64,000 bases of DNA from DASQZK01 sp963764345 (GCA_963764345.1 CAVXSF010000009.1:186001-250000), one strand, 5' to 3'; counted from the stretch's first letter, positions 35,869 through 46,912 are shown. The notes: generated by a model not told the origin, from the sequence alone. Program-made: numbers and translations.

Positions 35869-38800
35869 TTATTTCTTTCTTCCGAAATTGAACTTTGGTC
35901 GTATCCCAATCACCAGGATATCATCAATCTGTTCAAGTTCGCCCCGCCACTCTTCAATGCTGTCTTCGAGATATTCTCTTTGTTTGTCGAGTGGAAGCTG
36001 ATGAATCGTTAGGAGAAGATGCCTGAATCTTCTGTATTTATATTTTTTCCCTTCAGGTCCACCAAACTGATCCGCGTATCCATCTGTGAAGATATAGATC
36101 ATATCGTCCTTTTCGAGCTTCAATTTATGGCTTTTAAAGGTTTTCTTCACCGGGTCATCGGGATCTGTGTCAGCACCAACAGAAAAGCGGTCTCCTTTCA
36201 CTATGGTAAGCTTACTGTCGCGGATGAGATAAAGGGGATTGAAAGCGCCGGCATATTCCAGGATCATTGATTTTTTGTCCAGAACGCAAAATGCGAGGTC
36301 CATGCCATCTTTCAGTGCAATGTCTTCCACATTTCCAAAAATCTCATCAAAGTTGGAATTCAAGGTGTTCAGGATCTCTCCCGGTTCAAAGATCAGTTGC
36401 ATATTGATGATTTTCCGGAAGAGTTCAAAGCCGATCAGTGACATGAAGGCTCCGGGCACCCCATGTCCGGTGCAATCTATTGCTGCCAAGAATATTTTAT
36501 CTTCATGTTCGGAGATCCAGTAAAAGTCTCCGCTCACAATTTCTTTAGGTTTATGCAGAATGAATGATTCGGGAAGGATAGATTTAAACAGTCTGGAAGT
36601 AGTAAGCATAGCCTGTTGAATCCGCTGGGCATATTTCAGGCTGTCTTCAATATTTTTATTCCGACGGCTAAGCAGGTCCTTCTGGTGGGCGACTTCCCTG
36701 GCAGCCACATCCCGCTCTCTCAGTACCCTGTTGGAGCGTCGCAGGGTCTTAGTCCTGTATTGGATAATGGCATATATCAGCAGAATACTGAAGAGGATAT
36801 AAAAAAAATATGCCAGACGGGTTTTCCAGAACAGAGCTTCAACAATGATTTTTATCCGGGCACCACTATCGTTCCATGTCCCGTCGTTATTGGCTCCCTT
36901 AACTCTGAAAACATATTCGCCCGAGGACAGGTTGGAAAAAGTGACAGAATGCTGAGTGCCTAAAGGCACCCAATTTTCTTCCCGACCCAGCTCTTTGAGT
37001 GAATACTTAAATCTGTTGTTTGAAGGTGCGGTAAAATCGAGGGCACTGAACCGGATAATGAAAGACTGATTAGATCTTACAATAATTCGGGAATTGGTTA
37101 AAGGAATATAATGATTCATTATCCCATGTTCGTCGATAGTCTCGAAATCGGTTATAACCATCGGGGGGACATCCTTGTTTACCGGCAGGGAGTTGGGATA
37201 AAACGCATTAAATCCTGCAATTCCGCCAAAGAACATCTCATTATTTTTGGCAAAAAAACCGGACCCGAGGTTAAACTCGAAACTCTGTAGTCCCTCAGCC
37301 GTGGTATAGTTCTTAAAAACCCTGGTTTGGGGGTTATACCTCGACAGTCCTTTGTTCGTGCTCATCCACATCAATGAGTCATTATCTTCCAGAATTTTAT
37401 ATATGAAGTTGTTGGGCAGTCCGTCCTTTTCGGTGTATTGGGTAAAGGTGTCATCAGCAGAATGAAAATGGTTAAGTCCGGAAGGTGTCCCCACCCAAAG
37501 GCTTCCACGCGAGTCGACAAAAAGGGAAAAGACCTGCCGTGAAGACAGACCGGTTTTATCATCCTTTTCCGTATACCGGTAAAAGATATTTTTCTCAGGG
37601 TAAAAAGAAATCAGGCCGTTATCAGTCCCCATCCATATCCGGTTTTGACTGTCTGTAACAATGGTATATACGGAATTAATCTCTGGCTGGATACTATCGC
37701 TATAAATCCTGTTGATATGGTTAAACAAGTCCGGTTTTCTCTGATACCAGAATACGCCATCATCGGTGCCGATCCAAACGTCACCCTGGTTGCCTCCGGT
37801 GATCACAAAAATATGTCTCCCCGCCAGATCACCGCCTCCATTGGATCTGAAATAGCTTTCAAACGGAAAAAACCGATTCGTTTTCGGATCATAAATACTG
37901 ATCCCTTCACTTGTTCCTACCCAGATAATTCCATTCCTGTCTTCATATATGGTCCTGATATTATTACTGATTATACTTCTTTGAGGATCGGAAGCATTTC
38001 TGGAATAATGTATGACACCACCGGCAGGCCACTGAATGATATCCAGTCCATTATTCCACAACCCTACCCACAATCTGTTCCTGTCATCCTTAAACAAAGT
38101 CGATACCATGTCGGAAGACAGCCGGGGGAATGAACTTGCCGATGAATTATATAATCTGAACTTCCTGGGTTTAAGGTCGATCTTGATCAGCCCCTGAAAA
38201 CCGCCGACCCATAAAATATCCGATTGATCCTTTACAATAGTGGTAAAGGTAGATAAGAGAAACGGTGTGCTTTTAACATAAAGGGAACTGAGGTTTTCAA
38301 ATTTAGAACTTTTCTTGTCAAACCGGCTGATCCCTGAATTTGTCGTTAACCAGAGTTTTCCGTCCTGACCCTCAACGATGCCATTAATGGCATTCACGGG
38401 ATTTCCGATAAAAGGAGACCTGTCGGGATAAAATCTGTGGAAGGAATAATGTATACGATCAAAACGGTTTAAGCCGTCAGTGGTACCAACCCACAATTCC
38501 CGGTTGAGTGTCTTCATAGATGGTCCGTACCTGATCGTCGGAGATGGTAAGCGGGTTAAGCGGATCGTGAAAATAGTGACTGAATTTTGACGAGGACGGA
38601 TCAAAGGAAAACAGGCCGTCTTTGGTGCCAAACCACAGCAGACCGTTGATATCCATGAGCATGTCGCAGTTAATATTGAACAGAGGGGCATTTTGACTGT
38701 TGTAAAAATGCTTGTATGAATCGACTTTCCCGGTAGCCGGGTCCATTTTATGAAGGTGCTTCTCGGTTTTAAACCAGACAATGCCTTTGGGATCGATGTA

Positions 38801-39220
38801 TACCGCATAAATTTTTGATCCTGATGGATCTGTCACAGACTCGTCATCATGTTTGTATTGGATGAATTTACCCGTCTGCCGGTCAAAAAAGTTTAATCCG
38901 TCATTTGTTCCGACCCACAGATTTCCGGCCGTGTCTTCTTTAATACAGCGTATGTAGTTATTGGAAATACTTGTTGAATCAAAAGGCTGGTGCCGGTATA
39001 CCTGGAAAGAATATCCATCGTAGCAGTTGAGTCCGTCACTTGTTCCGACCCAGAGGAAGCCGAAGGAATCGATATAATTGACATTTACGCGTGTCTGTGA
39101 GAGTCCTTCCTCAACGGTTAATAAATCGGCGACGGGATACAATTGTTTTTCAGACTGGCCTTTCAGCAGACCAGACAGCAGGGTGAGGAGGAGTACAACC
39201 AGGTATGATCTTATACGCAT
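35869..39220 (-). CDS. Beta-propeller sensor with SpoIIE-type phosphatase output, one apparent frameshift
   Basis: About 1116 residues once one base is dropped near 38500-38508 (YEDTNRELWVGTT joins the frames). After a signal peptide (from MRIRSYLVVLL) come many two-component-regulator propeller repeats with the mark LWVGT-DGL. Next are a Y_Y_Y beta domain (FTAPSNNRFKYSL), one membrane helix (YFFYILFSILLIYAI), a coiled coil, and a SpoIIE/PP2C-type serine phosphatase with metal motifs SGDFYW, DCTGHGVPGAFMS and the acidic IDDILVIG. It likely senses an outside ligand, often carbohydrate, and dephosphorylates a partner; no anti-sigma antagonist is nearby. It converges with the hybrid kinase gene. 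Confidence 0.88.
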
Positions 39221-39360
39221 AAAATACATATTATCATTTCGAGGATACCTAACACCCGATGGCATTGGTTCAGTTTACACTGTTCTCTGAAGCTATCGCT
39301 CCGGTACCCCTGGAGAGCTTTCCATACCTTCGTGACGGAGATACCAGTAATGGGCCCAGC

Positions 39361-41190
39361 TTATATTCCGACCAGCGGCTGTCCACCCTGTCCGTCACCA
39401 ACAGGGTCCATCACGATCGGGTTTGGCCAGGGGCGCTTAAATCCGTCGTGTTTAAACGTCTTCGCTGTACCATCCACAAATAATCGTATCCTGTCTGAAG
39501 AATCATTAAGCCAGCGTATATCTCTCTGGGGTTCAACATTATTTAAAATGTACCACAAAAATTCTCTTGTTTTTCCGGCATCGACTTCCGAATCGGCGAG
39601 GATGAAAAAATCATAATCCTCAAACCTGCCGGATTCAGCCAGGCTGGCACACAATTTTGAGAATGAGTAATTGTCCTTTTTAACGATACTCAGAAAACAA
39701 TATCCCTTCATGTCATGATCGGGGGGAACACAAGCCTCATCTTTCAGCAGCCCTTCCAGGTCATCCCATGAGTAAACTTCTTTTTCGTATGTCTTATGTA
39801 CGTCAAAGCGGATTAAAAGTTCCTCTTTTAGCTTATTTGTAAGATCAATTCCGACCTTTGATCCATAGCCTGTAACATCTGCTGAATGGTCGAGAACATC
39901 AAGAGGTCCCGATGAAAAGATTATATCTCTCTGAGGGTCAATTTTCCGAAGCTCCCGGGCGAGGGCAGGGAGATCGTGAATATTGGAAGACTCATCTGCA
40001 ATGATCAGAAGTTTGTTGAACATCATCTGTCCGGCACCCCATAAGGCATTCATTACTTTCCTCGCCTGACCCGGATAGGATTTGGAGATACCTGCGATGG
40101 TCAGGTTGTGAGCTACTCCGAAATCGGGGATTTCCATATCCGTCATTTCCGGCACCACGGTTTTTCTGACAGGAAGCATAAAAATACGTTCGGTGGCCCT
40201 GGCAATCCAGGCATCCTCCTGGGGTGGTATCCCAACAACAGTAGCCGGATATATGGCATTTTTCCTGTGAGTTATACAGGTAAGGTGAAAGACAGGGTAA
40301 TCATCTTCCAGTGAATAGAAGCCTGTATGATCTCCAAAAGGGCCTTCACGCCGAAGTTCTTCCTGCGGATCAACATAACCCTCAAGAATGATATCGGCAT
40401 CGGCAGGCACCTCGATATCCTGGGTTATACAACGAACCAGGCGGACAGCCTTTCCCCGAAGGAAACCGGCAAAGAGGTATTCATCGATATTATCCGGAAG
40501 AGGGGCTGTGGCCGCATAGGTGCAGACCGGGTCACCTCCTAAAGCTACTGCGACCGGCATTCTCCTGCCCAGTTTTTTATAGAGTTCATAATGACCGGCT
40601 CCGGTCTTGTGGCGGTGCCAGTGCATGCCTGTGGATTTCTTGTCGAACACCTGCATCCGGTACATACCTGCATTTCGGTCCCCGGTTTCCGGATGTACCG
40701 TGTGCACAACGGGCAGGGTAATAAACCGACCGCCGTCATAGGGCCATGTCTTCAAAACGGGAAGGATTTCCAGGTCAGGATCCCTGATAATGACTTCCTG
40801 GCACGGTGCCTTCCTTGTGATCGTTTCAGGCATGAAGGAGGCCAGACGTCCAAGTCTGGGCAGCATAGCAAGCTTCTGCATAAAGCCGGTTCCCGTACCC
40901 GAAAACTGTGTGAGCAGATCATCGATCCTGTGACTGATATCATCCAGATGATCCACTCCCAGGGCCATACACATCCTGTGATATGAACCCATAGCATTCA
41001 TGAGTACAGGAAAGGAGGTTCCGTTATTTTGAAAGAGCAATGCCATCCCTCCCCCAGCTGATTTGGAAACCCGGTCGGTTATTTCCGACATTTCCAGGAC
41101 CGGATCAGTGAACACATCTACCTTAACCAGCTCTCCGGCGGCTTCTATCTTTTCTATAAATTCTGTTAAACTCCGGTATGCCATCTCCAA
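39361..41190 (-). CDS. ubiD: UbiD-family prenylated-FMN decarboxylase
   Basis: 609 residues, long for UbiD and like those annotated as menaquinone decarboxylases in Bacteroidota. Recognisable parts are MYRMQVFDKKSTGMHWHRHKTGAGHY (cofactor/metal region) and RREGPFGDHTGFYSLED, the UbiD signature carrying the catalytic Glu/Asp. The enzyme needs prenyl-FMN made by a UbiX partner, which is not in the window. The substrate (quinone precursor or another aromatic acid) cannot be decided here. It lies downstream of citrate synthase and its hairpin, so it is probably separately expressed. Confidence 0.85.
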   Translation of the reverse strand: MEMAYRSLTEFIEKIEAAGELVKVDVFTDPVLEMSEITDRVSKSAGGGMALLFQNNGTSFPVLMNAMGSYHRMCMALGVDHLDDISHRIDDLLTQFSGTGTGFMQKLAMLPRLGRLASFMPETITRKAPCQEVIIRDPDLEILPVLKTWPYDGGRFITLPVVHTVHPETGDRNAGMYRMQVFDKKSTGMHWHRHKTGAGHYELYKKLGRRMPVAVALGGDPVCTYAATAPLPDNIDEYLFAGFLRGKAVRLVRCITQDIEVPADADIILEGYVDPQEELRREGPFGDHTGFYSLEDDYPVFHLTCITHRKNAIYPATVVGIPPQEDAWIARATERIFMLPVRKTVVPEMTDMEIPDFGVAHNLTIAGISKSYPGQARKVMNALWGAGQMMFNKLLIIADESSNIHDLPALARELRKIDPQRDIIFSSGPLDVLDHSADVTGYGSKVGIDLTNKLKEELLIRFDVHKTYEKEVYSWDDLEGLLKDEACVPPDHDMKGYCFLSIVKKDNYSFSKLCASLAESGRFEDYDFFILADSEVDAGKTREFLWYILNNVEPQRDIRWLNDSSDRIRLFVDGTAKTFKHDGFKRPWPNPIVMDPVGDGQGGQPLVGI

Positions 41191-41272
41191 GAATTTATTA
41201 GCGAAGTTAAAATTATTATACGAAAATGGCCGGGAGCTCCCTGTGATTTTATAACGTGCCCCACATGAAGGG

Positions 41273-41307
41273 AAAAAAATACCGGCGAAAACATTTTTCT
41301 CCGGTAT
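41273..41307 (-). terminator. Rho-independent terminator after citrate synthase
   Basis: The arms ATACCGG and CCGGTAT are separated by 15 bases; on the minus strand the 3' arm is followed by a T-tract (CCGGTATTTTTTT). It lies 34 bases past the citrate synthase stop. Confidence 0.85.
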
Positions 41308-41340
41308 GAATATCTGTTCCCAACTTTTTTATAATCCTGG

Positions 41341-42660
41341 TCAGTCGTCATCATTTTTAATGCCCATCGCAATATTCTCCAGCATGGTTGTGCTGATGGA
41401 TTTGGGCCTTTCCAGGGGATAACCCAGGGCCCTGTCCCAGATTATGTTGGCGCAAATACCAATCGCACGGCCAATACCAAATAAAACGGTATAAAAATCA
41501 TATTCGGTAATACCGTAGTGCCATTGGATGATGCCGGACTGTGCATCGACATTAGGCCAGGGGTTTTTCGCCTTTCCCTGCTCCCTGAGGATGGGAGGAA
41601 CGACCTTGTATAATATATCCGTATATTTAAACAACGGATCGTCAGGCAAGTGTTTCAGGCAGAACTCACGCTGCAGGGAATACCTCGGATCGGTCTTTCT
41701 CAGAACAGCATGGCCGTAACCCGGAATGACCTGCCCTGAATTTAGCGTGTCCCATACGAACTGCTGCATCTCTTCCTCTGTGGGTATATTCCCTCCCATT
41801 TTATCACTCAGATCCTGGATCCACCTGAGAACTTCCTGGTTGGCCAGTCCGTGCAAAGGACCGGCGAGACCATTGATCATAGCGGAAATGGACAGGTAAA
41901 TGTCTGACAGGCTGCTGGCTACGAGATGTCCGGTGTGTGCACTGACGTTACCGCTTTCATGATCGGCGTGAATAATGAAGTTCATCCTGGTGACATCATC
42001 ATAGGGTTTGCCAATGCCCATCATGTGGGCGAAATTACCGCCCATATCGAGGTGGGGATTGGATTGTATCCGATTTCCTTCACGGTACAGTTTCCTGTAA
42101 ATATATGCCCCGATCTCAGGTAGTTTTGCCAGCAAGTTCAGCGAATCTTCATACGTGGGGTCCCAGTAATCCAGTTTATTGAGCCCTGCATGATATTTTT
42201 TGGTGAAGAATGACTCCCTGTTCATAGTCAGAATGGCTGTGGAGAAAATCGCCATTGGATGACTGCAACAGGGAAAAGCATCAATAACCTCATAGACATA
42301 CCTCGGAAGTATCCTTCTTTTGTTAATTTCATCCGCTACTTCCGCAACGTCTTTATCATCGGGCATATCACCGGTCAGCAGAAGATAAAACAAACCCTCA
42401 ACATAGGGCATTTCGCCGCCCTTTGGTTTCGGCAGTTTCTCAAAAACCTCCGGCAGCGTGTATCCCCGGTAACGGATTCCCTCGTTCGGATCAAGGTAGG
42501 AAATATCGGTCACCAGGCTCTTCAGCCCCCTCATTCCTCCAATGACCTGGGAAATCGTAACCTGATCAACCACCGTATCACCGTATTCCTTGATAAGTTT
42601 CTCTATCCTCGGTCGCCAGGACTGGATTTTCTCGTAGAGTTTATCTTTTAGGTTGGACAT
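41341..42660 (-). CDS. gltA: Citrate synthase (eukaryotic/Si type)
   Basis: Condenses oxaloacetate and acetyl-CoA. The 439-residue sequence resembles mitochondrial citrate synthase rather than the hexameric E. coli form: it opens SWRPRIEKLIKEYGDTVV, then GMRGLKSLVTDISYLDP and GIRYRGYTLPEVFEKLP. The catalytic set is visible as His in GPLHGLANQE, His in PGYGHAVLRKTDPR and Asp in PNVDAQSGIIQWHYG. A strong hairpin follows the stop. The upstream region carries no clear TAnnTTTG box. Confidence 0.95.
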   Translation of the reverse strand: MSNLKDKLYEKIQSWRPRIEKLIKEYGDTVVDQVTISQVIGGMRGLKSLVTDISYLDPNEGIRYRGYTLPEVFEKLPKPKGGEMPYVEGLFYLLLTGDMPDDKDVAEVADEINKRRILPRYVYEVIDAFPCCSHPMAIFSTAILTMNRESFFTKKYHAGLNKLDYWDPTYEDSLNLLAKLPEIGAYIYRKLYREGNRIQSNPHLDMGGNFAHMMGIGKPYDDVTRMNFIIHADHESGNVSAHTGHLVASSLSDIYLSISAMINGLAGPLHGLANQEVLRWIQDLSDKMGGNIPTEEEMQQFVWDTLNSGQVIPGYGHAVLRKTDPRYSLQREFCLKHLPDDPLFKYTDILYKVVPPILREQGKAKNPWPNVDAQSGIIQWHYGITEYDFYTVLFGIGRAIGICANIIWDRALGYPLERPKSISTTMLENIAMGIKNDDD

Positions 42661-43116
42661 AAATTATCAGTATTTTTGGGGTTATTTAATAAATCGTATG
42701 GTCATCAAACGATAAAAATAATAATTTTTTATATATACAGATGCAGATTTGTTGATTTGATCTTCCCAATAGGATAAAACAAAATTGGATAAGGGTTTGT
42801 TTGCCCCATTATCATTGGGTTTTAAACGATCCAAAATATTGTTGTCTTCGAAGAATAAATCCAGCCTGTTGAAATTTCCCGAGGGCTGAAGGGGGTTGAC
42901 CCCGGGTGAACCTGACCGAGTGGGTGCATAATGAAATAATTCATGGCAGACCCGACTTCAGAGATTCCGGGGAACCTGCTTTACAACAATGGTCAGTAGT
43001 GAGGACGCGGAACACAAAAAATCACCTGGGCTTGTCCGGCACGGTGGATGAAATTTTCCACCCTTAACTTCAGACGGAGGCCCTTCGATTACGGAAAATT
43101 TTAAAAGGAACAGGGT
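42661..43116. other. Gene-free interval between citrate synthase and enolase terminator
   Basis: About 450 bases with no gene that I can support. It includes an AT-rich stretch near 42700-42740 that may carry the citrate synthase promoter. A 70-codon minus-strand open stretch (42958-43170) overlaps the enolase terminator and is discarded. Confidence 0.4.
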
Positions 43117-43153
43117 AAAAAAAACCGCCTCAAAAATATTTGGAGCGGTTTCA
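43117..43153 (-). terminator. Rho-independent terminator after enolase
   Basis: On the minus strand: GAAACCGC, loop, GCGGTTTTTTTT. The stem AAACCGC/GCGGTTT and the eight-T tail lie ~20 bases past the enolase stop. Confidence 0.9.
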
Positions 43154-43172
43154 AAAAAGGTTGGCGGCATAC

Positions 43173-44466
43173 TTATTTGTCATACCCGTAAGCGGACCGG
43201 TCGCCAAGTTCTTCCTCAATACGAAGAAGCTGGTTATACTTTGCCATACGGTCGGAGCGGCTGAGTGAACCGGTTTTAATCTGGCCTGAATTGGTGGCCA
43301 CGGCAAAATCGGCGATGGTTGAATCTTCCGTCTCACCTGAACGGTGGGATATGACAGTAGTATAACCTGCGCGGTGAGCCATTTCAACACAATCGAGTGT
43401 TTCGGTGACAGTGCCGATCTGGTTTAGTTTGATCAGGATTGAGTTAGAGCATCCAAGGTCAATTCCTTTTTTCAGAAATTCCACATTGGTGACAAAGACA
43501 TCATCTCCAACGAGCTGGCACTGGTCGCCCAGTTTATCGGTAAGGATTTTCCATCCGTCCCAGTCATTTTCATCCATACCGTCTTCAACGGAATCGATGG
43601 GGTATTTCTGGATCAATTCAGCAATATATCCGGCCTGTTCTGCTGAAGATCTAACGGCTCCCTTTTCACCTTCAAAGATGGTATAATCATATTTACCATT
43701 TTTGTAGAATTCAGAAGCTGCACAATCAAGAGCAATGGACACCTGTCCGCCGTCTGATTTCCTGCCGGGTTTATAGCCGGCCGATTCAATGGCTTTAAGG
43801 ATACTTTCGAGAGCATCTTCGGTACCTTTAAGTTCAGGCGCAAATCCGCCTTCGTCACCCACAGATGTGGTAAGGCCGCGGTCTTTAAGCACTTTTTTAA
43901 GGGCATGGAAAATTTCGGCGCCCATTCTGAGGTCCTTCACGGAAGGTTTTTGCACCTACAGGGCGGATCATGAATTCCTGGAAAGCGATCGGGGCATCGG
44001 AATGGGAGCCACCGTTGATGATGTTCATCATGGGAACAGGCAATATTTTGGCATTAGCACCGCCAATATAGCGATAGAGCGGCATATCGTGGTACATGGC
44101 TGCGGCTTTGGCTGTGGCCAGTGATACGCCAAGGATTGCATTTGCCCCGAGTTTGCTCTTTGTTTTTGTACCATCAAGTGCAAGCATTTTCTGATCAATG
44201 CCAACCTGGTCGAGAGCATTCATCCCGATCACTTCATTGGCAATAATGGTATTCACATTTTCAACGGCTTTAAGAACACCTTTGCCATTGTAACGTCCTT
44301 TATCACCATCGCGCAATTCAAGAGCTTCATTTTCGCCTGTAGAGGCTCCGGAAGGAACGGCAGCACGGCCGATAAAGCCACTGGCCAGGGTAACTTCCAC
44401 TTCTACTGTAGGATTTCCGCGTGAATCGAGGATTTCGCGTGCATGAACATCAACAATTTGTCCCAT
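43173..44466 (-). CDS. eno: Enolase, one apparent frameshift
   Basis: Converts 2-phosphoglycerate to phosphoenolpyruvate. The N-terminal part (GQIVDVHAREILDSRGNPTVEVEV) and the C-terminal barrel lie in two frames that meet at ~43931-43938; dropping one base in GAAGGACCTC gives FRE-x-LRMGAEIFHALK and one chain of 430 residues, the family norm. Catalytic features are present: SHSDAPIAFQEF, VGDDVFVTN, KLNQIGTVTETL with the catalytic Lys, and VISHRSGETEDS. The gene sits after rplQ but is separated from it by a terminator, and it has its own terminator. Confidence 0.93.
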
Positions 44467-44503
44467 AATTGAATTTTTTTAAGTATGATAAGAAATATTC
44501 CAT

Positions 44504-44538
44504 AAAAAAAGGATAAAGACAGAGAAACAGCTTTACCC
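44504..44538 (-). terminator. Rho-independent terminator at the end of the ribosomal supercluster (after rplQ)
   Basis: On the minus strand GGGTAAAG and CTTTATCC pair over eight bases (one G-T) around a 12-base loop, followed by seven Ts. It lies 37 bases past the rplQ stop and 38 bases before the enolase start. Confidence 0.8.
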
Positions 44539-44574
44539 CTTTTTAGTAGTATGATTATGTCTGTCAGAGTAATC

Positions 44575-45258
44575 TTACGATTCCTTCTGTTCTTCGTCTT
44601 CCTTGTTTTCTTCCTCTTTGGATTCTTCCTGCTGAGCCTCGTCGGTCACTTCTTCGGAAGTCTCTTCCGCGGTCACTTCTGTTTCCGGAGCAGCTTCAGC
44701 AACAGGTGCTTCACTCTCTTCAGCAACAGGTTGATCAATTGTCCCAACCTCTGTAGCGCTTTCCTCAACAACCTGGGCTTCTTCAATACCGTCTGAAGAG
44801 GATACCGGAGCTGCATGATCGGTTTCCGATTTTTTCTTTGTACCTCTGCGACGTCTGCGTCCGCCAGCTTTTCCTGCGTCATCGCCACCCAGCAGATTTT
44901 CGTTAAAATCGACCAGTTCGATGATAGCCATTTCAGCACTGTCGCCAAGACGGTTTCCAAGTTTCAGGATCCTGGTATATCCTCCGGGTCTTTCAGCAAC
45001 TTTGCCGGCCACTTCACGAAAGAGTTCAGAAACGGCATCTTTATCCTGAAGGTAGCTGAACACAACGCGTCTTGAATGGGTGGTATCATCCTTGGATTTG
45101 GTGATCAGAGGCTCAACAAACACTCTCAGTGCCTTAGCCTTTGCTGTCGTGGTTGTAATCCGTTTATGCTTAATCAGAGAGGAGGCCATATTTGCCAGCA
45201 TCGCTTTTCTGTGGCCGGTTTTCCTGCCTAAATGGTTAAAGCTTTTCCTGTGTCTCAT
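44575..45258 (-). CDS. rplQ: 50S ribosomal protein L17 with long acidic C-terminal extension
   Basis: Residues 1-~120 are ordinary L17 (MRHRKSFNHLGRKTGHRKAM, TTTAKAKALRVFVEPLITK, RPGGYTRILKLGNRLGDSAEM). A basic linker GGRRRRRGTKKK follows, then ~80 residues made almost only of Glu, Ala, Val, Thr and Ser ending in a KEEENKEDEEQKES-like tail. Extensions of L17 are usual in Bacteroidota, but a total of 227 residues is long. The tail should be disordered; its role is unknown. It is the last gene of the alpha-operon part. Confidence 0.95.
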   Translation of the reverse strand: MRHRKSFNHLGRKTGHRKAMLANMASSLIKHKRITTTTAKAKALRVFVEPLITKSKDDTTHSRRVVFSYLQDKDAVSELFREVAGKVAERPGGYTRILKLGNRLGDSAEMAIIELVDFNENLLGGDDAGKAGGRRRRRGTKKKSETDHAAPVSSSDGIEEAQVVEESATEVGTIDQPVAEESEAPVAEAAPETEVTAEETSEEVTDEAQQEESKEEENKEDEEQKES

Positions 45259-45264
45259 TTTGAA

Positions 45265-46257
45265 TTATTCCTTGTCTAATTTATACTTACTTATATCCAT
45301 TCCAAAATTCAGGCTCATCGAAGAAAGCAGTTCTTCGAGTTCGGTCAGTGATTTCTTTCCAAAGTTTCTGAATTTAAGCAAATCATTTTTATTAAACTTA
45401 ACGAGGTCTCCGAGGGTATCTACTTCAGCAGCTTTCAGACAGTTCAGTGCACGAACGGAAAGGTCAAGATCAACAAGTTTTGTTTTCAGAAGCTGACGCA
45501 TGTGAAGGACTTCCTCATCGAATTCTTCGTTGGCAAATTTCTCGTCTGAATCGAGGGTAATCTTTTCATCGGAGAAAAGCATGAAGTGGTAGATCAGGAT
45601 TTTTGCAGCTTCTTTCAATGCTTCTTTCGGATGGATCGAACCGTCGGTTTTGATATCGATCACGAGTTTTTCGTAGTCGGTTTTTTGTTCCACCCTGTAG
45701 TTTTCGATGGCATAGGTCACGTTCTTCACAGGAGTGAATATTGAATCGATGGCGATCAGGCCGAATTCAGCATCCACGGGTTTGTTTTCATCAGCCGGAA
45801 CATATCCTCTTCCTTTATTGACGGATATTTCCATCTGAAGTTTAACATCTGGTTCCATACGGCAGATCACATGTTCAGGGTTCAGTACCTTGAAGCCACT
45901 AAGGAATCTTTGAAGATCTCCGGCTTTGACCACATCCTGTCCTGTAATGGTGACCATTACTTTCTCATCGTTGATATCTTCAATCTGCTTCTTAAAACGG
46001 ATTTGTTTAAGGTTCAGAATTATCTGAGTCATGTCTTCAATTACACCGGTAATTGTAGAAAATTCATGCTCAACACCTTCGATTTTGATGGTTGTTATGG
46101 CATATCCTTCGAGCGAGGAGAGAAGAATTCTCCTGAGTGCATTTCCGACGGTGATGCCATAACCGGGTTCAAGCGGGCGAAACTCGAACTTACCGTATTG
46201 ATCATCGGCTTCGAGCATTATAACCTTATCCGGTTTTTGAAAAGCTAAAATTGCCAT
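45265..46257 (-). CDS. rpoA: DNA-directed RNA polymerase subunit alpha
   Basis: 330 residues. The N-terminal assembly domain has PGYGITVGNALRRILLSSL and ITTIKIEGVEHEF; a linker leads to the C-terminal domain with RALNCLKAAEVDTLGDLVKF and GKKSLTELEELL, the helix-hairpin-helix that touches UP elements and activators. Length and order match the family. It lies between rpsD and rplQ, the standard alpha-operon order. Confidence 0.97.
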   Translation of the reverse strand: MAILAFQKPDKVIMLEADDQYGKFEFRPLEPGYGITVGNALRRILLSSLEGYAITTIKIEGVEHEFSTITGVIEDMTQIILNLKQIRFKKQIEDINDEKVMVTITGQDVVKAGDLQRFLSGFKVLNPEHVICRMEPDVKLQMEISVNKGRGYVPADENKPVDAEFGLIAIDSIFTPVKNVTYAIENYRVEQKTDYEKLVIDIKTDGSIHPKEALKEAAKILIYHFMLFSDEKITLDSDEKFANEEFDEEVLHMRQLLKTKLVDLDLSVRALNCLKAAEVDTLGDLVKFNKNDLLKFRNFGKKSLTELEELLSSMSLNFGMDISKYKLDKE

Positions 46258-46277
46258 AGTAAAATGTATAGTTATAA

Positions 46278-46886
46278 TTATTTTGAATACAGTTCGACGA
46301 TCAGCTGTTCCTTAATATTCTCAGGGATTTCCTGTCTTTCAGGTCTGTTAAGGAATTTGCCGGTCAATTGACTTCCGTCCCATTCCAGCCATGCAGCAGA
46401 AGTGTTACGGCGTGACGCCAGAGAATCGGTAATCGTCAGCAAAGACTTGGATCTTTCTCTCACGCCAACGACATCACCTGGTCGGAGTGTATAAGAAGGA
46501 ATACTGACAAGTTCGTCATTTACCATGATGTGACGGTGGGTAACGAGCTGCCGTGCAGCTGCCCTGGAGGGGGCAATGCCAAGACGGTAAACAACATTAT
46601 CCAGTCGTGATTCCAGGAGCTGAAGTAAAACTTCACCGGTCACACCTTTACTTGCTGAAGCCCGTTCGAATAAATTTCTGAATTGTTTCTCGAGGATGCC
46701 ATAAGTATATTTGGCTTTCTGCTTTTCTTTAAGCTGAAGCCCATATTCAGACGTCTTCCGTCTCCTTTTATTCATGCCGTGCTGTCCGGGAGGATAGTTT
46801 TTCTTTTCAAAATTTTTATCAGCACCGTAAATAGGTTCACCAAATTTTCTGGAAATCTTGGTTCTTGGTCCTCTGTATCTCGCCAT
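46278..46886 (-). CDS. rpsD: 30S ribosomal protein S4
   Basis: 202 residues. The N-terminal region (MARYRGPRTKISRKFGEPIYG) has no zinc cysteines, the C-minus form. The S4 RNA-binding domain is at RLDNVVYRLGIAPSRAAARQLV and HIMVNDELVSIPSYTLRPGD. S4 starts 30S assembly and often represses its own operon. It lies between rpsK and rpoA as usual. Confidence 0.97.
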   Translation of the reverse strand: MARYRGPRTKISRKFGEPIYGADKNFEKKNYPPGQHGMNKRRRKTSEYGLQLKEKQKAKYTYGILEKQFRNLFERASASKGVTGEVLLQLLESRLDNVVYRLGIAPSRAAARQLVTHRHIMVNDELVSIPSYTLRPGDVVGVRERSKSLLTITDSLASRRNTSAAWLEWDGSQLTGKFLNRPERQEIPENIKEQLIVELYSK

Positions 46887-46912
46887 TTATTTATGAATTT
46901 ACGTTTTTTATA

